Shown here one piece after another: positions 6,199 to 6,255 of a stretch of 6,255 nt of DNA. The notes beneath the pieces are model-generated. The model was not told the origin of the DNA and did no database searches. It was given only the letters and a program-made list of their open reading frames with translations. The position numbers were made by a program, and so were the translations under genes. The DNA is from Candidatus Thorarchaeota archaeon MP11T_1 (GTDB taxonomy: Archaea; Asgardarchaeota; Thorarchaeia; Thorarchaeales; Thorarchaeaceae). Within the stretch, counting starts at the first letter, position 1. Every line of letters starts with the position of its first letter. The stretch is from positions 1 to 6,255 of the forward strand of contig PJET01000230.1 in assembly GCA_002825515.1 (NCBI GenBank), written 5' to 3'.

Positions 6199-6255
6199 CA
6201 TTATTAGACTGTCAGAGTCCCCAAAGTAGCTCTTAGTCTTCTAAAATGTACCTTG

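Noticed and set aside
6201..6254. Possible C-terminal tail of a gene on the minus strand (16 open codons ending in tandem TAA at 6206-6201).
   Set aside because: It is too short to support; a second minus-strand frame also ends within this stretch, so there is no basis for choosing one.

Overview
The window looks archaeal. Base composition is moderate to AT-rich, and the start regions combine short Shine-Dalgarno motifs (GGAG, GGTGA) and TTG starts with TATA/BRE-like elements. Gene content (a Zc3h12a-type NYN/PIN nuclease with a zinc finger, a DUF47-PiT pair, an ion transporter of the ArsB/NhaD group) would suit an Asgard-type archaeon, for example Thorarchaeota-like. That placement is inference; no rRNA or informational marker here settles it. 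The alanyl-tRNA synthetase resembles the short form of Patescibacteria more than the usual archaeal enzyme.

Layout: (1) 2-1012, the 3' part of an ion-transporter (IT) superfamily permease, cut by the left edge. (2) 1013-1211, an intergenic region holding a compact element of about 72% GC whose 8-bp perfect terminal stem suggests a structured RNA or a DNA hairpin. (3) 1212-1712, a small C2HC zinc finger plus NYN nuclease-fold protein with a TTG start. (4) 1802-3583, an alanyl-tRNA synthetase with aminoacylation and editing domains but no C-terminal DHHA1/C-Ala domain. (5) 3659-4321 and 4338-5372, a DUF47 PhoU-like protein and a PiT-family anion permease separated by 16 bases, the classic low-affinity phosphate uptake pair. 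(6) 5378-6130 on the minus strand, an RNase Z-like metallo-beta-lactamase-fold hydrolase that converges on the permease gene with only 5 bases between stop codons; an imperfect hairpin spans the junction. (7) 6131-6255, the upstream region of that hydrolase, with possible TATA elements and no supported gene.

Only the DUF47-PiT pair has an obvious joint function: regulated import of phosphate or a related anion. The other genes look like independent housekeeping or RNA-metabolism units. No CRISPR array, transposase, tRNA or rRNA was seen. There is no clear multi-gene novel system. The points most worth following are the GC-rich element, the zinc finger-NYN protein, the C-Ala-less AlaRS, and the altered motifs in the PiT protein.
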